A DNA stretch of 64,000 bases from contig NZ_NTMH01000003.1 of assembly GCF_002307475.1 (NCBI RefSeq), positions 370,896 through 434,895 of the forward strand. The letters are read 5' to 3'. The notes under the pieces are model-generated. The model was not told where the DNA came from and made no database searches. It saw only the letters and a program-made list of their open reading frames with translations. Source of the stretch: Pantoea allii (GTDB taxonomy: Bacteria; Pseudomonadota; Gammaproteobacteria; Enterobacterales; Enterobacteriaceae). Made by a program: the position numbers and the translations under genes. This document shows, piece by piece, positions 26,070 through 35,574 of this stretch (position 1 is the first letter of the stretch; each line of letters begins with the position of its first letter).

Positions 26070-29000
26070 ATGGATTTTTCCCGCTTTTTTATTGATCGGC
26101 CGATCTTTGCCGCCGTGCTGTCCGTATTGATTTTTATTACCGGACTGATCGCCATCCCGTTGTTGCCCATCAGTGAATATCCCGATGTCGTGCCGCCCAG
26201 CGTACAGGTGCGTGCCGAATACCCTGGCGCTAACCCGAAAGCGATCGCTGATTCCGTAGCGACCCCGCTCGAAGAAGCGATAAACGGGGTTGAAAACATG
26301 ATGTACATGAAGTCGGTGGCCGGTTCTGACGGTGTGTTGGTGACCACGGTGACCTTCCGTCCCGGCACCGATCCGGATCAGGCGCAGGTTCAGGTGCAAA
26401 ACCGCGTGGCTCAGGCGGAAGCGCGGCTGCCGGAGGACGTGCGTCGGCTCGGCATCACCACTCAAAAAATGTCGCCAACGCTGACGTTAGTGGTGCATCT
26501 GTTTTCCCCGAATAACACATACGATTCGCTCTACCTGCGCAATTACGCCACGCTGAAAGTGAAAGATGAGCTGGCCCGCCTGCCGGGTGTTGGGCAAATC
26601 CAGATTTTTGGTGCCGGTGAATACGCGATGCGCGTCTGGCTGGACCCGAATAAAGTGGCGGCGCGCGGTTTAACCGCGTCTGACGTTGTGAACGCGATGC
26701 AGGAGCAGAACGTGCAGGTCTCCGCCGGGCAACTTGGGGCAGAACCGTTAAAAAAACAGAGCGATTTTCTCCTGTCCATCAATATGCAGGGGCGGCTGGA
26801 AAACGAGCAGCAGTTTGGCGATATCATCTTAAAAACCTCGGAAGACGGTTCGCTGGTGCGCCTGCGTGATGTCGCGCGTATTGAAATGGGCTCGGGCAGC
26901 TATGCTCTGCGTTCGCAGCTAAATAACAAAGACGCTGTCGGTATTGGTATCTTCCAGGCACCGGGAGCCAACGCCATCGATCTGTCCAATGCGGTGCGGG
27001 CCAAAATGGACGAACTGGCAACCCGTTTCCCTGATGATGTGAAGTGGGCCGCGCCTTACGATCCGACCGTTTTCGTTCGTGACTCCATCAAGGCCGTGGT
27101 GCAAACCCTGCTGGAAGCGGTGTTTCTTGTGGTGCTGGTGGTGATTCTGTTCCTGCAAACCTGGCGGGCCTCGATCATTCCCCTGCTGGCGGTTCCCGTG
27201 TCGGTGGTAGGCACATTCAGCGTGCTTTATTTGCTTGGATTCTCGCTTAATACGCTGAGCCTGTTCGGGCTGGTACTGGCCATCGGTATCGTGGTGGATG
27301 ATGCCATCGTGGTGGTGGAGAACGTTGAACGCAATATCGAGATGGGACTGTCACCTAAGGCGGCTGCGCATCAGGCAATGCGTGAGGTCTCCGGTCCCAT
27401 TATTGCTATTGCCCTGGTGCTGTGTGCCGTGTTTGTCCCCATGGCGTTTCTGTCGGGCGTGACCGGGCAGTTTTACAAGCAGTTCGCCACCACCATTGCG
27501 ATTTCAACGGTCATTTCCGCCATTAACTCACTCACCCTTTCGCCCGCGCTGGCCGCGCTGTTACTTAAGGATCATCAGGCCCCGAAAGATATGCCGACGC
27601 GCCTGATCGATCGGCTGTTTGGCTGGATTTTCCGTCCGTTTAACCGCGTCTTTCAGCGCAGCGCGCACGGCTATGAATCGATGGTGGAAAAAACGCTGCG
27701 TCGTCGCGGCGCCGTGTTTGGCGTCTACCTGGTATTACTGGTTGGTGCAGGCTGGATGTTTCATGCCGTACCAGGAGGATTTATTCCTACTCAGGATAAA
27801 CTTTACCTGATTGGTGGCGTAAAAATGCCGGAAGGCTCGTCGTTAGCGCGCACCGATGAAGTGATTCGTCAGATGAGCGAAATCGGCCTGCAAACGGAAG
27901 GCGTGGCCTACGCGGTGGCGTTCCCCGGCCTGAATGCGTTGCAGTTTACCAACACACCGAACAGTGGCACGGTCTTTTTTGGCCTGAAACCCTTCAGCGA
28001 GCGCAAACAAACGGCGGCGCAGATTAATGCGGAGATCAATGCGAAAATTTCCCGCATTCAACAGGGCTTTGGCTTTTCGATTATGCCACCGCCTATTCTG
28101 GGATTAGGTCAGGGTTCGGGCTATTCCCTGTACGTGCAGGATCGGGCCGGACTGGGCTATGGCGCACTGCAAACCGCCATTAACACCCTCTCGGGTGCGG
28201 TGATGCAGACGCCAGGCATGCACTTCCCCATTTCCTCTTACCAGGCCAACGTGCCCCAGTTAGAGGTGCAGGTTGACCGTGACAAAGCGAAAGCTCAGGG
28301 CGTGACGCTGACCGCGTTGTTCAGTACGCTACAAACCTATCTGGGTTCATCCTATGTTAACGATTTCAACCGTTTTGGCCGCACCTGGCGCGTCATGGCG
28401 CAGGCGGATGGGGAATTCCGCGACAGCGTTGAGGACATTGCGAACCTGCGCACCCGTAACGACCGCGGTGAAATGGTGCCCATCGGCAGCATGGTGCACA
28501 TCACCACGGCCTACGGACCCGATCCGGTTATTCGTTATAACGGCTATCCGGCAGCAGACTTAATCGGTGATGCCGATCCGCGCGTGCTCTCTTCAGCTCA
28601 GGCGATGCGTCAACTTGAAACCCTGTCCGGCCAGTTACTGCCGAACGGCATGAATATTGAATGGACCGATCTCAGCTATCAGCAGGCGACGCAGGGCAAT
28701 ACGGCGCTTATTGTTTTCCCTGTCGCTGTCCTGCTGGCGTTCCTGGTGCTGGCCGCGCTGTATGAGAGCTGGACGCTGCCGCTGGCGGTGATCCTGATTG
28801 TGCCGATGACGATGCTGTCTGCCCTGGTGGGAGTCTGGTTAACCGGCGGCGACAATAACGTGTTTGTGCAGGTCGGACTGGTGGTGCTCATGGGGCTGGC
28901 CTGTAAAAACGCCATTTTGATTGTCGAATTTGCCCGTGAACTGGAGATTCAGGGCAAAGGCATTGTTGAGGCCGCGCTGGAAGCCTGTCGCCTGCGTCTC

Positions 29001-29225
29001 CGCCCTATCGTCATGACCTCTATTGCTTTCATTGCCGGTACGATTCCCCTGATTCTGGGTGAAGGTGCGGGCGCTGAAGTTCGGGGCGTCACGGGTGTAA
29101 CGGTATTTTCCGGCATGTTAGGCGTCACCCTGTTTGGTCTGTTTCTGACCCCGGTGTTCTACGTGGCGCTGCGTAAGCTGGTGACGCGTAAAGCCGCGCA
29201 TCACGCTTTACAGCATCCACAATAA
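26070..29225 (+). CDS. oqxB: OqxB, RND multidrug efflux transporter
   Basis: The 1051-residue protein is nearly identical in pattern to OqxB: MDFSRFFIDRPIFAAVLS, then RAEYPGANPKAIADSVATPL, LAIGIVVDDAIVVVENVERN (the proton-relay aspartates) and GLACKNAILIVEFARELEIQ. It has 12 predicted membrane segments and two large periplasmic loops. Substrates of known OqxAB include quinolones, chloramphenicol, quinoxalines and nitrofurantoin. It starts 12 bases after oqxA and is followed by a strong terminator. Confidence 0.95.
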   Translation: MDFSRFFIDRPIFAAVLSVLIFITGLIAIPLLPISEYPDVVPPSVQVRAEYPGANPKAIADSVATPLEEAINGVENMMYMKSVAGSDGVLVTTVTFRPGTDPDQAQVQVQNRVAQAEARLPEDVRRLGITTQKMSPTLTLVVHLFSPNNTYDSLYLRNYATLKVKDELARLPGVGQIQIFGAGEYAMRVWLDPNKVAARGLTASDVVNAMQEQNVQVSAGQLGAEPLKKQSDFLLSINMQGRLENEQQFGDIILKTSEDGSLVRLRDVARIEMGSGSYALRSQLNNKDAVGIGIFQAPGANAIDLSNAVRAKMDELATRFPDDVKWAAPYDPTVFVRDSIKAVVQTLLEAVFLVVLVVILFLQTWRASIIPLLAVPVSVVGTFSVLYLLGFSLNTLSLFGLVLAIGIVVDDAIVVVENVERNIEMGLSPKAAAHQAMREVSGPIIAIALVLCAVFVPMAFLSGVTGQFYKQFATTIAISTVISAINSLTLSPALAALLLKDHQAPKDMPTRLIDRLFGWIFRPFNRVFQRSAHGYESMVEKTLRRRGAVFGVYLVLLVGAGWMFHAVPGGFIPTQDKLYLIGGVKMPEGSSLARTDEVIRQMSEIGLQTEGVAYAVAFPGLNALQFTNTPNSGTVFFGLKPFSERKQTAAQINAEINAKISRIQQGFGFSIMPPPILGLGQGSGYSLYVQDRAGLGYGALQTAINTLSGAVMQTPGMHFPISSYQANVPQLEVQVDRDKAKAQGVTLTALFSTLQTYLGSSYVNDFNRFGRTWRVMAQADGEFRDSVEDIANLRTRNDRGEMVPIGSMVHITTAYGPDPVIRYNGYPAADLIGDADPRVLSSAQAMRQLETLSGQLLPNGMNIEWTDLSYQQATQGNTALIVFPVAVLLAFLVLAALYESWTLPLAVILIVPMTMLSALVGVWLTGGDNNVFVQVGLVVLMGLACKNAILIVEFARELEIQGKGIVEAALEACRLRLRPIVMTSIAFIAGTIPLILGEGAGAEVRGVTGVTVFSGMLGVTLFGLFLTPVFYVALRKLVTRKAAHHALQHPQ

Positions 29226-29232
29226 TCGGTTT

Positions 29233-29262
29233 GATCCGGGCGGTAATCTTATCGCCCGGATC
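29233..29262 (+). terminator. Terminator after oqxB
   Basis: A perfect 10-bp stem, GATCCGGGCG / CGCCCGGATC, with a 10-base loop begins 7 bases after the oqxB stop and is followed by GGATTTTG. Confidence 0.8.
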
Positions 29263-29630
29263 GGATTTTGCTCTCATATTTTCCTGAACCGCACCACCTG
29301 ATGCCTGATGTGTTGCCACACAGATTATGCCATGCCTGTCAGGGGCTGGTGCGTTTAAGGGAGCATGGTTTAACACCGACGAAAAGGGATTTGCCCCAGA
29401 ACGCCAGGTTGTGTAGCACACGACGAAGTGAACAGATGCAACCAAGATGGCTAAGCTGGCAAACGTATCATCGCAGACTGCGAACAGGCCTTGGGTCGAT
29501 AACGACATCATGGATGAAGGGAGTGAAGTACAGGCGGGCGTTAATATGCGTGTGGTTTTTCAGCTGGCGGTAATGATTGCTCAGTTACTGATCCGTATGA
29601 CGGATTTAGCGGCTGGCAGGTTCAGGATAT
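29263..29630. other. 368 bases between the oqxB and oqxR terminators
   Basis: Open frames occur on both strands (for example 29447-29632 plus), but none has a credible ribosome site or a recognisable family. The stretch lies between two terminators and is most likely non-coding or decayed. Confidence 0.5.
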
Positions 29631-29658
29631 AAAAAAAGCCGCATCAGCGGCTTTTTTT
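29631..29658. terminator. Bidirectional terminator at the end of oqxR
   Basis: AAAAAAAGCCGC-ATCA-GCGGCTTTTTTT forms a stem with A and T tracts, working in both directions. The oqxR stop codon falls in the loop, so the last codons of oqxR (KKSR) are part of the stem. Confidence 0.85.
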
Positions 29659-30138
29659 GCACAGGTTTTCTGGCTCTGCCACATCCGGCTCAGGCACGGC
29701 GGTGCAGTTGCTGGTATCGTGGGTTTTAAGCTCATTTAGCGCATCCGCAACGGTACGTTTGGCTAATACCGCCAGGGATGCCTGCTCGGCTTCTTCTGCG
29801 ATGGATTTAAAATACCAGCACAGGTTGGCGCTGACCAGACAGCGCGGGGCAACGTCCGGGCGGGCGGCCCAGAGTTTTTTGTCATCGGTGACGGAGACAT
29901 AAATATCACGCAGAGTGATATCCGCCGCCGGTCGGCCAAGATGGATGGAACCAGTACGACCCAGCGTGGACACGATAATTCCGTCACGCGTCAATGGCAC
30001 CATCAACTTGCGTATAAAACTTGGGTTTGCTTCAAGCCCGTAAGCGAGAATCGCGCTGGTAGAGCGTTTTCCCATTTGCTCCGCCATCGCCACGCTCAGA
30101 ACCATTTGCAAAGCTGTCGGGAAGCGATAATCAAGCAT
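29644..30138 (-). CDS. oqxR: OqxR, Rrf2-family repressor
   Basis: The 164-residue winged-helix protein starts MLDYRFPTALQMVLSVAMAE and matches Klebsiella OqxR, the local repressor of oqxAB (and rarA), whose loss causes pump overproduction. Cysteines are seen at C98 (APRCLVSANLC, C98 and C105) and near the C-terminus, but the classical Rrf2 iron-sulfur trio is not spaced normally. Signal sensing is therefore uncertain. The start has an upstream region with an ATTGTT-N17-AACAAT repeat near 30170. Confidence 0.88.
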   Translation of the reverse strand: MLDYRFPTALQMVLSVAMAEQMGKRSTSAILAYGLEANPSFIRKLMVPLTRDGIIVSTLGRTGSIHLGRPAADITLRDIYVSVTDDKKLWAARPDVAPRCLVSANLCWYFKSIAEEAEQASLAVLAKRTVADALNELKTHDTSNCTAVPEPDVAEPENLCKKSR

Positions 30139-30326
30139 CTTTGTATCCTGAGTTGCGGTACGTTTTTATTGTTGTATTGCCGCATGAGTTAACAATGAAT
30201 CAGCTGTAAATATAACAAACACGGTTACTTTTTAGAAGCAAGAGGCCCGCGACAAGGCACATATTCACCAGCATAAGGCCCACGACAGCACAAGGTGCTT
30301 ACCGCCCTGCCACTTCCCCGATTCGC

Positions 30327-31514
30327 TTACGGTGCAGCACTGACGCGCGCGGGAAGCCGTTTTTTCAGCGCCACCACCAGCAATACATTAAGCACGGCCA
30401 GCACGCACAGGAGCCACAACGTGACGTTTGCCCCATAGGTGGCAAATACATAGCCAAACACCAGCGGCGTCAGCGCCTGACCGATCAGCGCCGGACGCGC
30501 CATTCTGCCCGCCAGTACCGCATAGGCTTCCGGCTTAACCATCACCAGCGGCAAGGTGCCACGCACAATCGCACGCAGGCCGTTGCCCGCGCCGTACAAT
30601 ATCATGCTGAACAGCGCCGTTTGAGGAAACAGTGCCAACAGCAATAAACCCAGCGCGACCAATCCCACTGAAAAAAATGTGGTCCAGATGGGATGCCCGC
30701 CTTTAAAAGCCATATCGATAATGCGCGACGCCACCTGACACGGCCCCAGAATGGCACTGATTGCTAGCGCAGAGGCCAGGCTGTAACCGCTTGCTTCCAG
30801 CAGCGTGATTAACTGAACGGATATCGCCGTCATGATCACCGATGCCAGGGTAAAAATGGCGCACAGCAGACGGAACAGCACTACAGGAAAATCCGCTTCA
30901 GCGCCGTGCGGACTTTTATTACGCTTTACCGGTGCGGGCGGTTTACCTGGCGGCAATGCAAACAGATAGGCAGGCAGGACACAGACCAGTAACAACCCGG
31001 CGATGGCGAAACAGGCGCCGCGCCAGTCAAGCCAGTGAATAAGCAGCGCCGTGCCCGGCCAAACCAGGCTGGTGCAGAATCCAGAGATAAGCGTGATGCC
31101 GGTAATGGCACCGCGCGCGTGTCCGCCATAGCGAGTGCCCAGCGTGGCAAACAGTGCATCGTACAGCCCCATCGCCATGCCCACACCAATGATCACCCAG
31201 GCAAATAAAAATACAGGTAAATGATGGCTGAACCCCATCAGGGTTAACCCTGCTGCCATGACGAGCCCATTTAATGCCAGCATCAAACGCCCGCCGGTCT
31301 GTGCAATGATGCGCCCACAGCGAGGTGCCAGCAGCCCGGAGACCAGAATACCCAACGACAGCGCGCCATAAACCCACTGTTGTGACCAGCCGGTTTCCGC
31401 CACGATGGGCGCAGCCATCAGGTAGAAAGATCCCCCCCATGAGACGATCTGAACCAGTCCCATAAGGATAATGCTGAATGAACCAGGCTTTTTCATTACA
31501 TCCATGTCGGGCAT
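30327..31514 (-). CDS. MFS transporter of unknown substrate
   Basis: The 395-residue protein has 12 hydrophobic segments and the MFS loop motif around SGLLAPRCGRIIAQTGGR (degenerate motif A). It resembles the CynX/YbfB-like families of organic-anion or drug exporters; no closer match is evident. Possible starts are the ATGs at 31514, 31505 and 31496; none has a strong ribosome site. It stands alone between oqxR and tus. Confidence 0.75.
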   Translation of the reverse strand: MPDMDVMKKPGSFSIILMGLVQIVSWGGSFYLMAAPIVAETGWSQQWVYGALSLGILVSGLLAPRCGRIIAQTGGRLMLALNGLVMAAGLTLMGFSHHLPVFLFAWVIIGVGMAMGLYDALFATLGTRYGGHARGAITGITLISGFCTSLVWPGTALLIHWLDWRGACFAIAGLLLVCVLPAYLFALPPGKPPAPVKRNKSPHGAEADFPVVLFRLLCAIFTLASVIMTAISVQLITLLEASGYSLASALAISAILGPCQVASRIIDMAFKGGHPIWTTFFSVGLVALGLLLLALFPQTALFSMILYGAGNGLRAIVRGTLPLVMVKPEAYAVLAGRMARPALIGQALTPLVFGYVFATYGANVTLWLLCVLAVLNVLLVVALKKRLPARVSAAP

Positions 31515-31629
31515 CCGTTAGCAGGCAAAGGGTTTTTATAACATGTTAATGCATAGGGGGAAAAATGTTGCCGATGGCTTTTTTGCTGTCAACGCGGGCT
31601 GGCGGCACGGTTTTCATTGTCTGACTAAA

Positions 31630-31645
31630 AGTATGTTGTAACTAT
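31630..31645 (+). other. Replication terminator site (Ter), first copy
   Basis: AGTATGTTGTAACTAT matches the E. coli Ter consensus (AGNATGTTGTAACTAA) except at the last base. Tus bound here blocks replication forks entering from the AGTATG side, here moving left to right. It is 68 bases before the tus start at the proper side and orientation for TerB. Confidence 0.92.
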
Positions 31646-31683
31646 AAGCGCTATTGCAGAGAAGGAACCGTTCTGCCACAGTA

Positions 31684-31699
31684 AGCATGTTGTAACTAT
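31684..31699 (+). other. Replication terminator site (Ter), second tandem copy
   Basis: AGCATGTTGTAACTAT is a second near-perfect Ter, 54 bases after the first and in the same orientation. It ends 13 bases before the tus GTG and runs up against the tus ribosome site. In E. coli one site (TerB) lies upstream of tus and represses it; here two copies are present. Confidence 0.92.
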
Positions 31700-31712
31700 G
31701 GAGAAGACAACC

Positions 31713-32639
31713 GTGCGCTACGATTTAGTGACAGACATGCAGCAATGCGTAAAGGATCTTGAGCAGGCATTGGGGGAACTCCGTCAGCAGACAGAGTCGC
31801 TTCCGCTGTTGATTGCCCGGGTCTTTCGTTTACCGCCGGTCGAAAAAGGCCACGAACATGACCCCATCAGCCAGATTACCGTCGAGCAGCAGCTTGGCAT
31901 TGCGGCACGCGAGATGGCGCTTAATCACTACTGTCGGTTGTTTATGCAACATCAGTCGGAAAAGCTCAGCACTAAAGCCGCCGTGCGCTTACCGGGTGCG
32001 CTTTGCATTGAATGCAACGAACAGGAAGAGCGTGAACTGACCGGCCGTATCGCGGGGATCAATCAAAGTAAAGCCCGTCTGGAACAGTTGATTACCGTGG
32101 AGTCCGGCCTGCCCTCTGAAGCCCGCTTTGAATTTGTTCATCAGCATTTACGTGGGCTGATCACCCTTAATGCCTACCGAACCCTTACCGCTATCACAGC
32201 ACCAGAGAGTTTGCGTTTTGGTTGGGCCAATAAACAGGTCATTAAAAACGTGAAACGGGAAGAGATTGTCGCCCAACTGGAAAAAAGCCTGAAAGCCGGT
32301 CGCGCACAGGCGCCCTGGACGCGTGAGCAGTGGGCAGAAAAGGTGCAGCAAGAGCTGGCGGATGTCCGTGCCCTTCCCGCTTCGGCGCGTCTTAAAATCA
32401 AGCGTCCGGTCAAAGTGCAGCCTATCGCGCGGGTCTGGCGCGCAGAAGAGAAAAAGCAAACCCAGTTGGCCTGTCCGTCACCGATTTTGGTGCTGTGTCG
32501 CGACCGCAGCCAGGTGCCCCAGTTAGGTGAACTGTTGAATTATGATGCCGACAATATTACGCATCGCTATAAGCCTGCCGCCGAACCGCTGTATTTGCTG
32601 ATTCCCCGACTGCATTTATGGGTGGATTGTCCGGTATGA
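31713..32639 (+). CDS. tus: Tus, replication terminus site-binding protein
   Basis: Tus is a polar fork-arrest protein that binds Ter DNA as a monomer. The 308-residue protein aligns with E. coli Tus (309 residues): RYDLV at the start, SKAAVRLPG-LC-like stretch, RFGWANKQVIKNVKREEIVA and AKLKIKRPVKVQPIARVW-type core (RLKIKRPVKVQPIARVW), which hold DNA contacts. I chose the GTG at 31713, preceded by GGAGAAG, since an ATG at 31698 lies inside the second Ter site. Expression is likely self-repressed through the two Ter sites. Confidence 0.93.
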   Translation: MRYDLVTDMQQCVKDLEQALGELRQQTESLPLLIARVFRLPPVEKGHEHDPISQITVEQQLGIAAREMALNHYCRLFMQHQSEKLSTKAAVRLPGALCIECNEQEERELTGRIAGINQSKARLEQLITVESGLPSEARFEFVHQHLRGLITLNAYRTLTAITAPESLRFGWANKQVIKNVKREEIVAQLEKSLKAGRAQAPWTREQWAEKVQQELADVRALPASARLKIKRPVKVQPIARVWRAEEKKQTQLACPSPILVLCRDRSQVPQLGELLNYDADNITHRYKPAAEPLYLLIPRLHLWVDCPV

Positions 32640-32664
32640 CATCAGGGCCGTGCTGGCCCTGATG
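32640..32664. terminator. Bidirectional terminator between tus and fumC
   Basis: A 10-bp stem, CATCAGGGCC / GGCCCTGATG, with a 5-base loop lies between the convergent stop codons of tus and fumC. Confidence 0.8.
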
Positions 32665-32672
32665 AACCTGAC

Positions 32673-34070
32673 TTACTGCTTCATACTGCCGACCATCTCT
32701 TCCGGACGAACCCAGGCATCAAACTCTTCTTCAGTGAGATAACCCAGCTTCAGCGCCGAGGCTTTAAGCGTTAAGCCTTGTTTGTGAGCCTGCTTGGCAA
32801 TTTCCGCGGCTTTGTCATAGCCAATATGCGTATTTAACGCGGTAACCAGCATAAGCGACTCGTTAAGTAACTGCTCAATTCGCTCACGTACAGGTTCAAT
32901 ACCGCTGGCGCAGTGGTGGTTGAAACTGTCCATGCCATCTGCCAGTAAACGCACCGACTGCAGGAAGTTATGGATAATCATCGGACGATAAACATTAAGC
33001 TCAAAGTTGCCTGACGCACCGCCCATATTAATCGCCACATCATTCCCCATCACCTGGCAGCACAGCATCGTCAGGGCTTCGCACTGGGTTGGATTCACCT
33101 TACCTGGCATAATCGAACTGCCCGGTTCGTTTTCCGGGATAGCGATTTCACCGATACCACAGCGTGGGCCTGATGACAGCCAGCGCACATCATTGGCAAT
33201 CTTCATCAGCGACGCCGCCAGCCCTTTAAGCGCCCCGTGCGCATGTACCAGCGCATCACAGGTTGCCAGCGCCTCAAATTTATTCGGCGCGGTCACAAAA
33301 GGTTGTTGAGTTAAATCGGCTAAAGCTTTAGCCACGCGAACCGCATATTCAGGATGGGTATTCAGGCCGGTTCCCACCGCCGTTCCGCCCAGTGCCAGCT
33401 CCGCAAGGTGCGGAATGCTCTGCTCAATATGCTTAAGATTATGTTCGAGCATGGCGACCCAGCCAGAGATTTCCTGGCCTAGCGTTAACGGCGTGGCATC
33501 CTGTAAATGTGTACGACCAATTTTTACGATGTCTTTGAACGCCTCTGACTTGGCGCTCAGCGTTTGTTTAAGCACGTTCAGCTGTGGAACCAAATGTTCG
33601 CGAACCGCAATCACTGCCGCCACGTGCATGGCGGTGGGAAACACATCATTCGAACTCTGGCTCTTGTTAACATCGTCGTTAGGATGCACCAGACGCGCCA
33701 TTCCGCGCTCACCGCCGAGCAGCTCACTGGCGCGGTTAGCCAACACTTCATTCATGTTCATGTTGGTCTGGGTGCCGGAACCGGTCTGCCAAATCGCCAG
33801 GGGGAACTCGTCACTGTGCTTGTCCGCTAACACCTCATCGGCGGCGTTAACGATCGCCTCAGCCCGCTCCGCTGGCAATAAACCCAGATCCCGGTTAACG
33901 CTGGCGGCGGCACGCTTGGTCATGGCCAGCGCGTGAACCAACGCGACAGGCATTTTTTCTGTCGAAATACGGAAATGCTCCAGTGAGCGCTGTGTCTGTG
34001 CGCCCCAAAGTTTCTCAGCCGGTACATCAATTGGCCCCATTGAATCTTTTTCAACGCGATTGGCTGCCAT
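32673..34070 (-). CDS. fumC: FumC, class II fumarate hydratase
   Basis: This iron-independent fumarase interconverts fumarate and malate in the TCA cycle. The 465-residue protein has the signature [13 protein letters not shown] at 317-329, with the catalytic serine S318, and H188 in [18 protein letters not shown]. It is convergent with tus as in E. coli, but fumA, which separates fumC from manA there, is absent. Confidence 0.95.
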   Translation of the reverse strand: MAANRVEKDSMGPIDVPAEKLWGAQTQRSLEHFRISTEKMPVALVHALAMTKRAAASVNRDLGLLPAERAEAIVNAADEVLADKHSDEFPLAIWQTGSGTQTNMNMNEVLANRASELLGGERGMARLVHPNDDVNKSQSSNDVFPTAMHVAAVIAVREHLVPQLNVLKQTLSAKSEAFKDIVKIGRTHLQDATPLTLGQEISGWVAMLEHNLKHIEQSIPHLAELALGGTAVGTGLNTHPEYAVRVAKALADLTQQPFVTAPNKFEALATCDALVHAHGALKGLAASLMKIANDVRWLSSGPRCGIGEIAIPENEPGSSIMPGKVNPTQCEALTMLCCQVMGNDVAINMGGASGNFELNVYRPMIIHNFLQSVRLLADGMDSFNHHCASGIEPVRERIEQLLNESLMLVTALNTHIGYDKAAEIAKQAHKQGLTLKASALKLGYLTEEEFDAWVRPEEMVGSMKQ

Positions 34071-34267
34071 GATTCTCTCCTTAGCACAGTTTTAGATAAG
34101 ACGTCGCGTCACCCATTGCCGGTTAAAGCCTGTGTGACGCGGTTAAACCTATACAATTTATTAACATCCTCCGAGCTTAGCATCCTTCTTGCGCTGGATA
34201 TGTATTTTCCATGTCAGTTTCTGGTTTAATAAGCGCAATATTTCCCGCCAGTAAGGCAATTAATTTC

Positions 34268-35443
34268 ATGAAAAAAATGGCTAACTCTCTGCAAAATTAT
34301 GCATGGGGCAGTAAAACAGCATTAACGTCGCTTTATGGCATGGCGAATCCTAAGCAGTTGCCGATGGCTGAACTGTGGATGGGGGCGCACCCAAAAAGCC
34401 CATCGACTGTAGAAGAACATGGCAAGCCCCGTTCGTTACGTGATGTGATTGCGGCCAATCCGCAGCAGATGCTGGGCGATGCCGTGGCGAAGCGCTTTGG
34501 CGAATTGCCTTTTCTGTTTAAGGTGCTGTGTGCCGATCAGCCGCTGTCAATTCAGGTGCATCCCTGCAAACGCGCCGCCGAAGAGGGCTTTGCGCGGGAA
34601 AATGCGGCGTCCATCCCACTTAACTCCGCGGAACGTAATTACAAAGACGCTAACCACAAACCCGAACTGGTTTATGCGCTGACGCCGTTTAAAGCCATCA
34701 ACGGCTTTCGCGAACTGAAAGAGATGGTTTCACTGCTGGAGCCGGTTGCCGGGGCGCATCCGCAGATTGCGCAGTTCCTGCGCCAACCTAACCTGGAGAG
34801 CCTGGCGGCGCTGTTTTCCACCCTGCTCTCACTTGAGAACGATGCAAAATCGCACGCGTTAGCTGTCCTGATGACCACAGCCCAGCAACACCAGGGTGAG
34901 CCATGGCAGACCATTACCGACATCGCCGTGCAGTATCCGGATGACAGCGGTCTGTTTTCTCCGCTGCTGCTCAACGTGATCACTCTGCAACCCGGCGAAG
35001 CCATGTTCCTGTTTGCTGAAACCCCGCACGCCTATCTTCATGGTGTCGCGCTGGAAGTCATGGCCAATTCCGATAACGTGTTGCGCGCTGGCCTGACGCC
35101 AAAATATATTGATATTCCAGAACTGATGGCCAATCTGAAATTTGAAGAAAAACCGGCCAGTCAGTTACTGACCCAACCCGAACAGCACGAAAACAGTCTC
35201 AACTTTCCTATTCCGGTGGATGATTTTTCATTTTCCATTCATACGGTTACGGATAAGCCGCTTTCTGTCCATCAGGACAGTGCAGCCCTGCTGTTTTGCA
35301 TTGAAGGTGAGGCAACGCTCGTCTGCGGCCAGCAGCAACTGGTGCTAAAACCCGGCGAATCCTGTTTTGTCGCGGCGAACGATCCGTCCCTGACGATCGT
35401 GGGTCACGGCCGTGTAGCACGTGTATTTAATGCGTTAAACTGA
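34268..35443 (+). CDS. manA: ManA, mannose-6-phosphate isomerase
   Basis: This zinc enzyme converts mannose-6-phosphate to fructose-6-phosphate. The 391-residue protein has the zinc ligands Q96 and H98 (LSIQVHP), E133 (HKPELVYAL) and a histidine in AETPHAYLHG. The start at 34268 aligns with the E. coli one (NSLQNYAWGSKTALT); an upstream in-frame extension has no support. It is divergent from fumC. Confidence 0.94.
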   Translation: MKKMANSLQNYAWGSKTALTSLYGMANPKQLPMAELWMGAHPKSPSTVEEHGKPRSLRDVIAANPQQMLGDAVAKRFGELPFLFKVLCADQPLSIQVHPCKRAAEEGFARENAASIPLNSAERNYKDANHKPELVYALTPFKAINGFRELKEMVSLLEPVAGAHPQIAQFLRQPNLESLAALFSTLLSLENDAKSHALAVLMTTAQQHQGEPWQTITDIAVQYPDDSGLFSPLLLNVITLQPGEAMFLFAETPHAYLHGVALEVMANSDNVLRAGLTPKYIDIPELMANLKFEEKPASQLLTQPEQHENSLNFPIPVDDFSFSIHTVTDKPLSVHQDSAALLFCIEGEATLVCGQQQLVLKPGESCFVAANDPSLTIVGHGRVARVFNALN

Positions 35444-35574
35444 GACGGCTGACGTCACTGCGCTTAACTGCTATTATTTCAAACTATTAGCTAAAATGCC
35501 TGCGGGCGCTTCTTCTTCCGCTGTCTGGCGCAGTCTGCAAGGCGGATGAAATCAAGGATAAGGACGATTCAGCA

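Noticed and set aside
29125..29573. Open frames on both strands after oqxB
   Set aside because: One overlaps the oqxB end and its terminator; none has a ribosome site or a known family.
30242..30298. Imperfect direct repeat AGGCCCGCGACA / AGGCCCACGACA upstream of oqxR
   Set aside because: Only two imperfect copies with no link to a promoter; not a CRISPR or a recognisable element.
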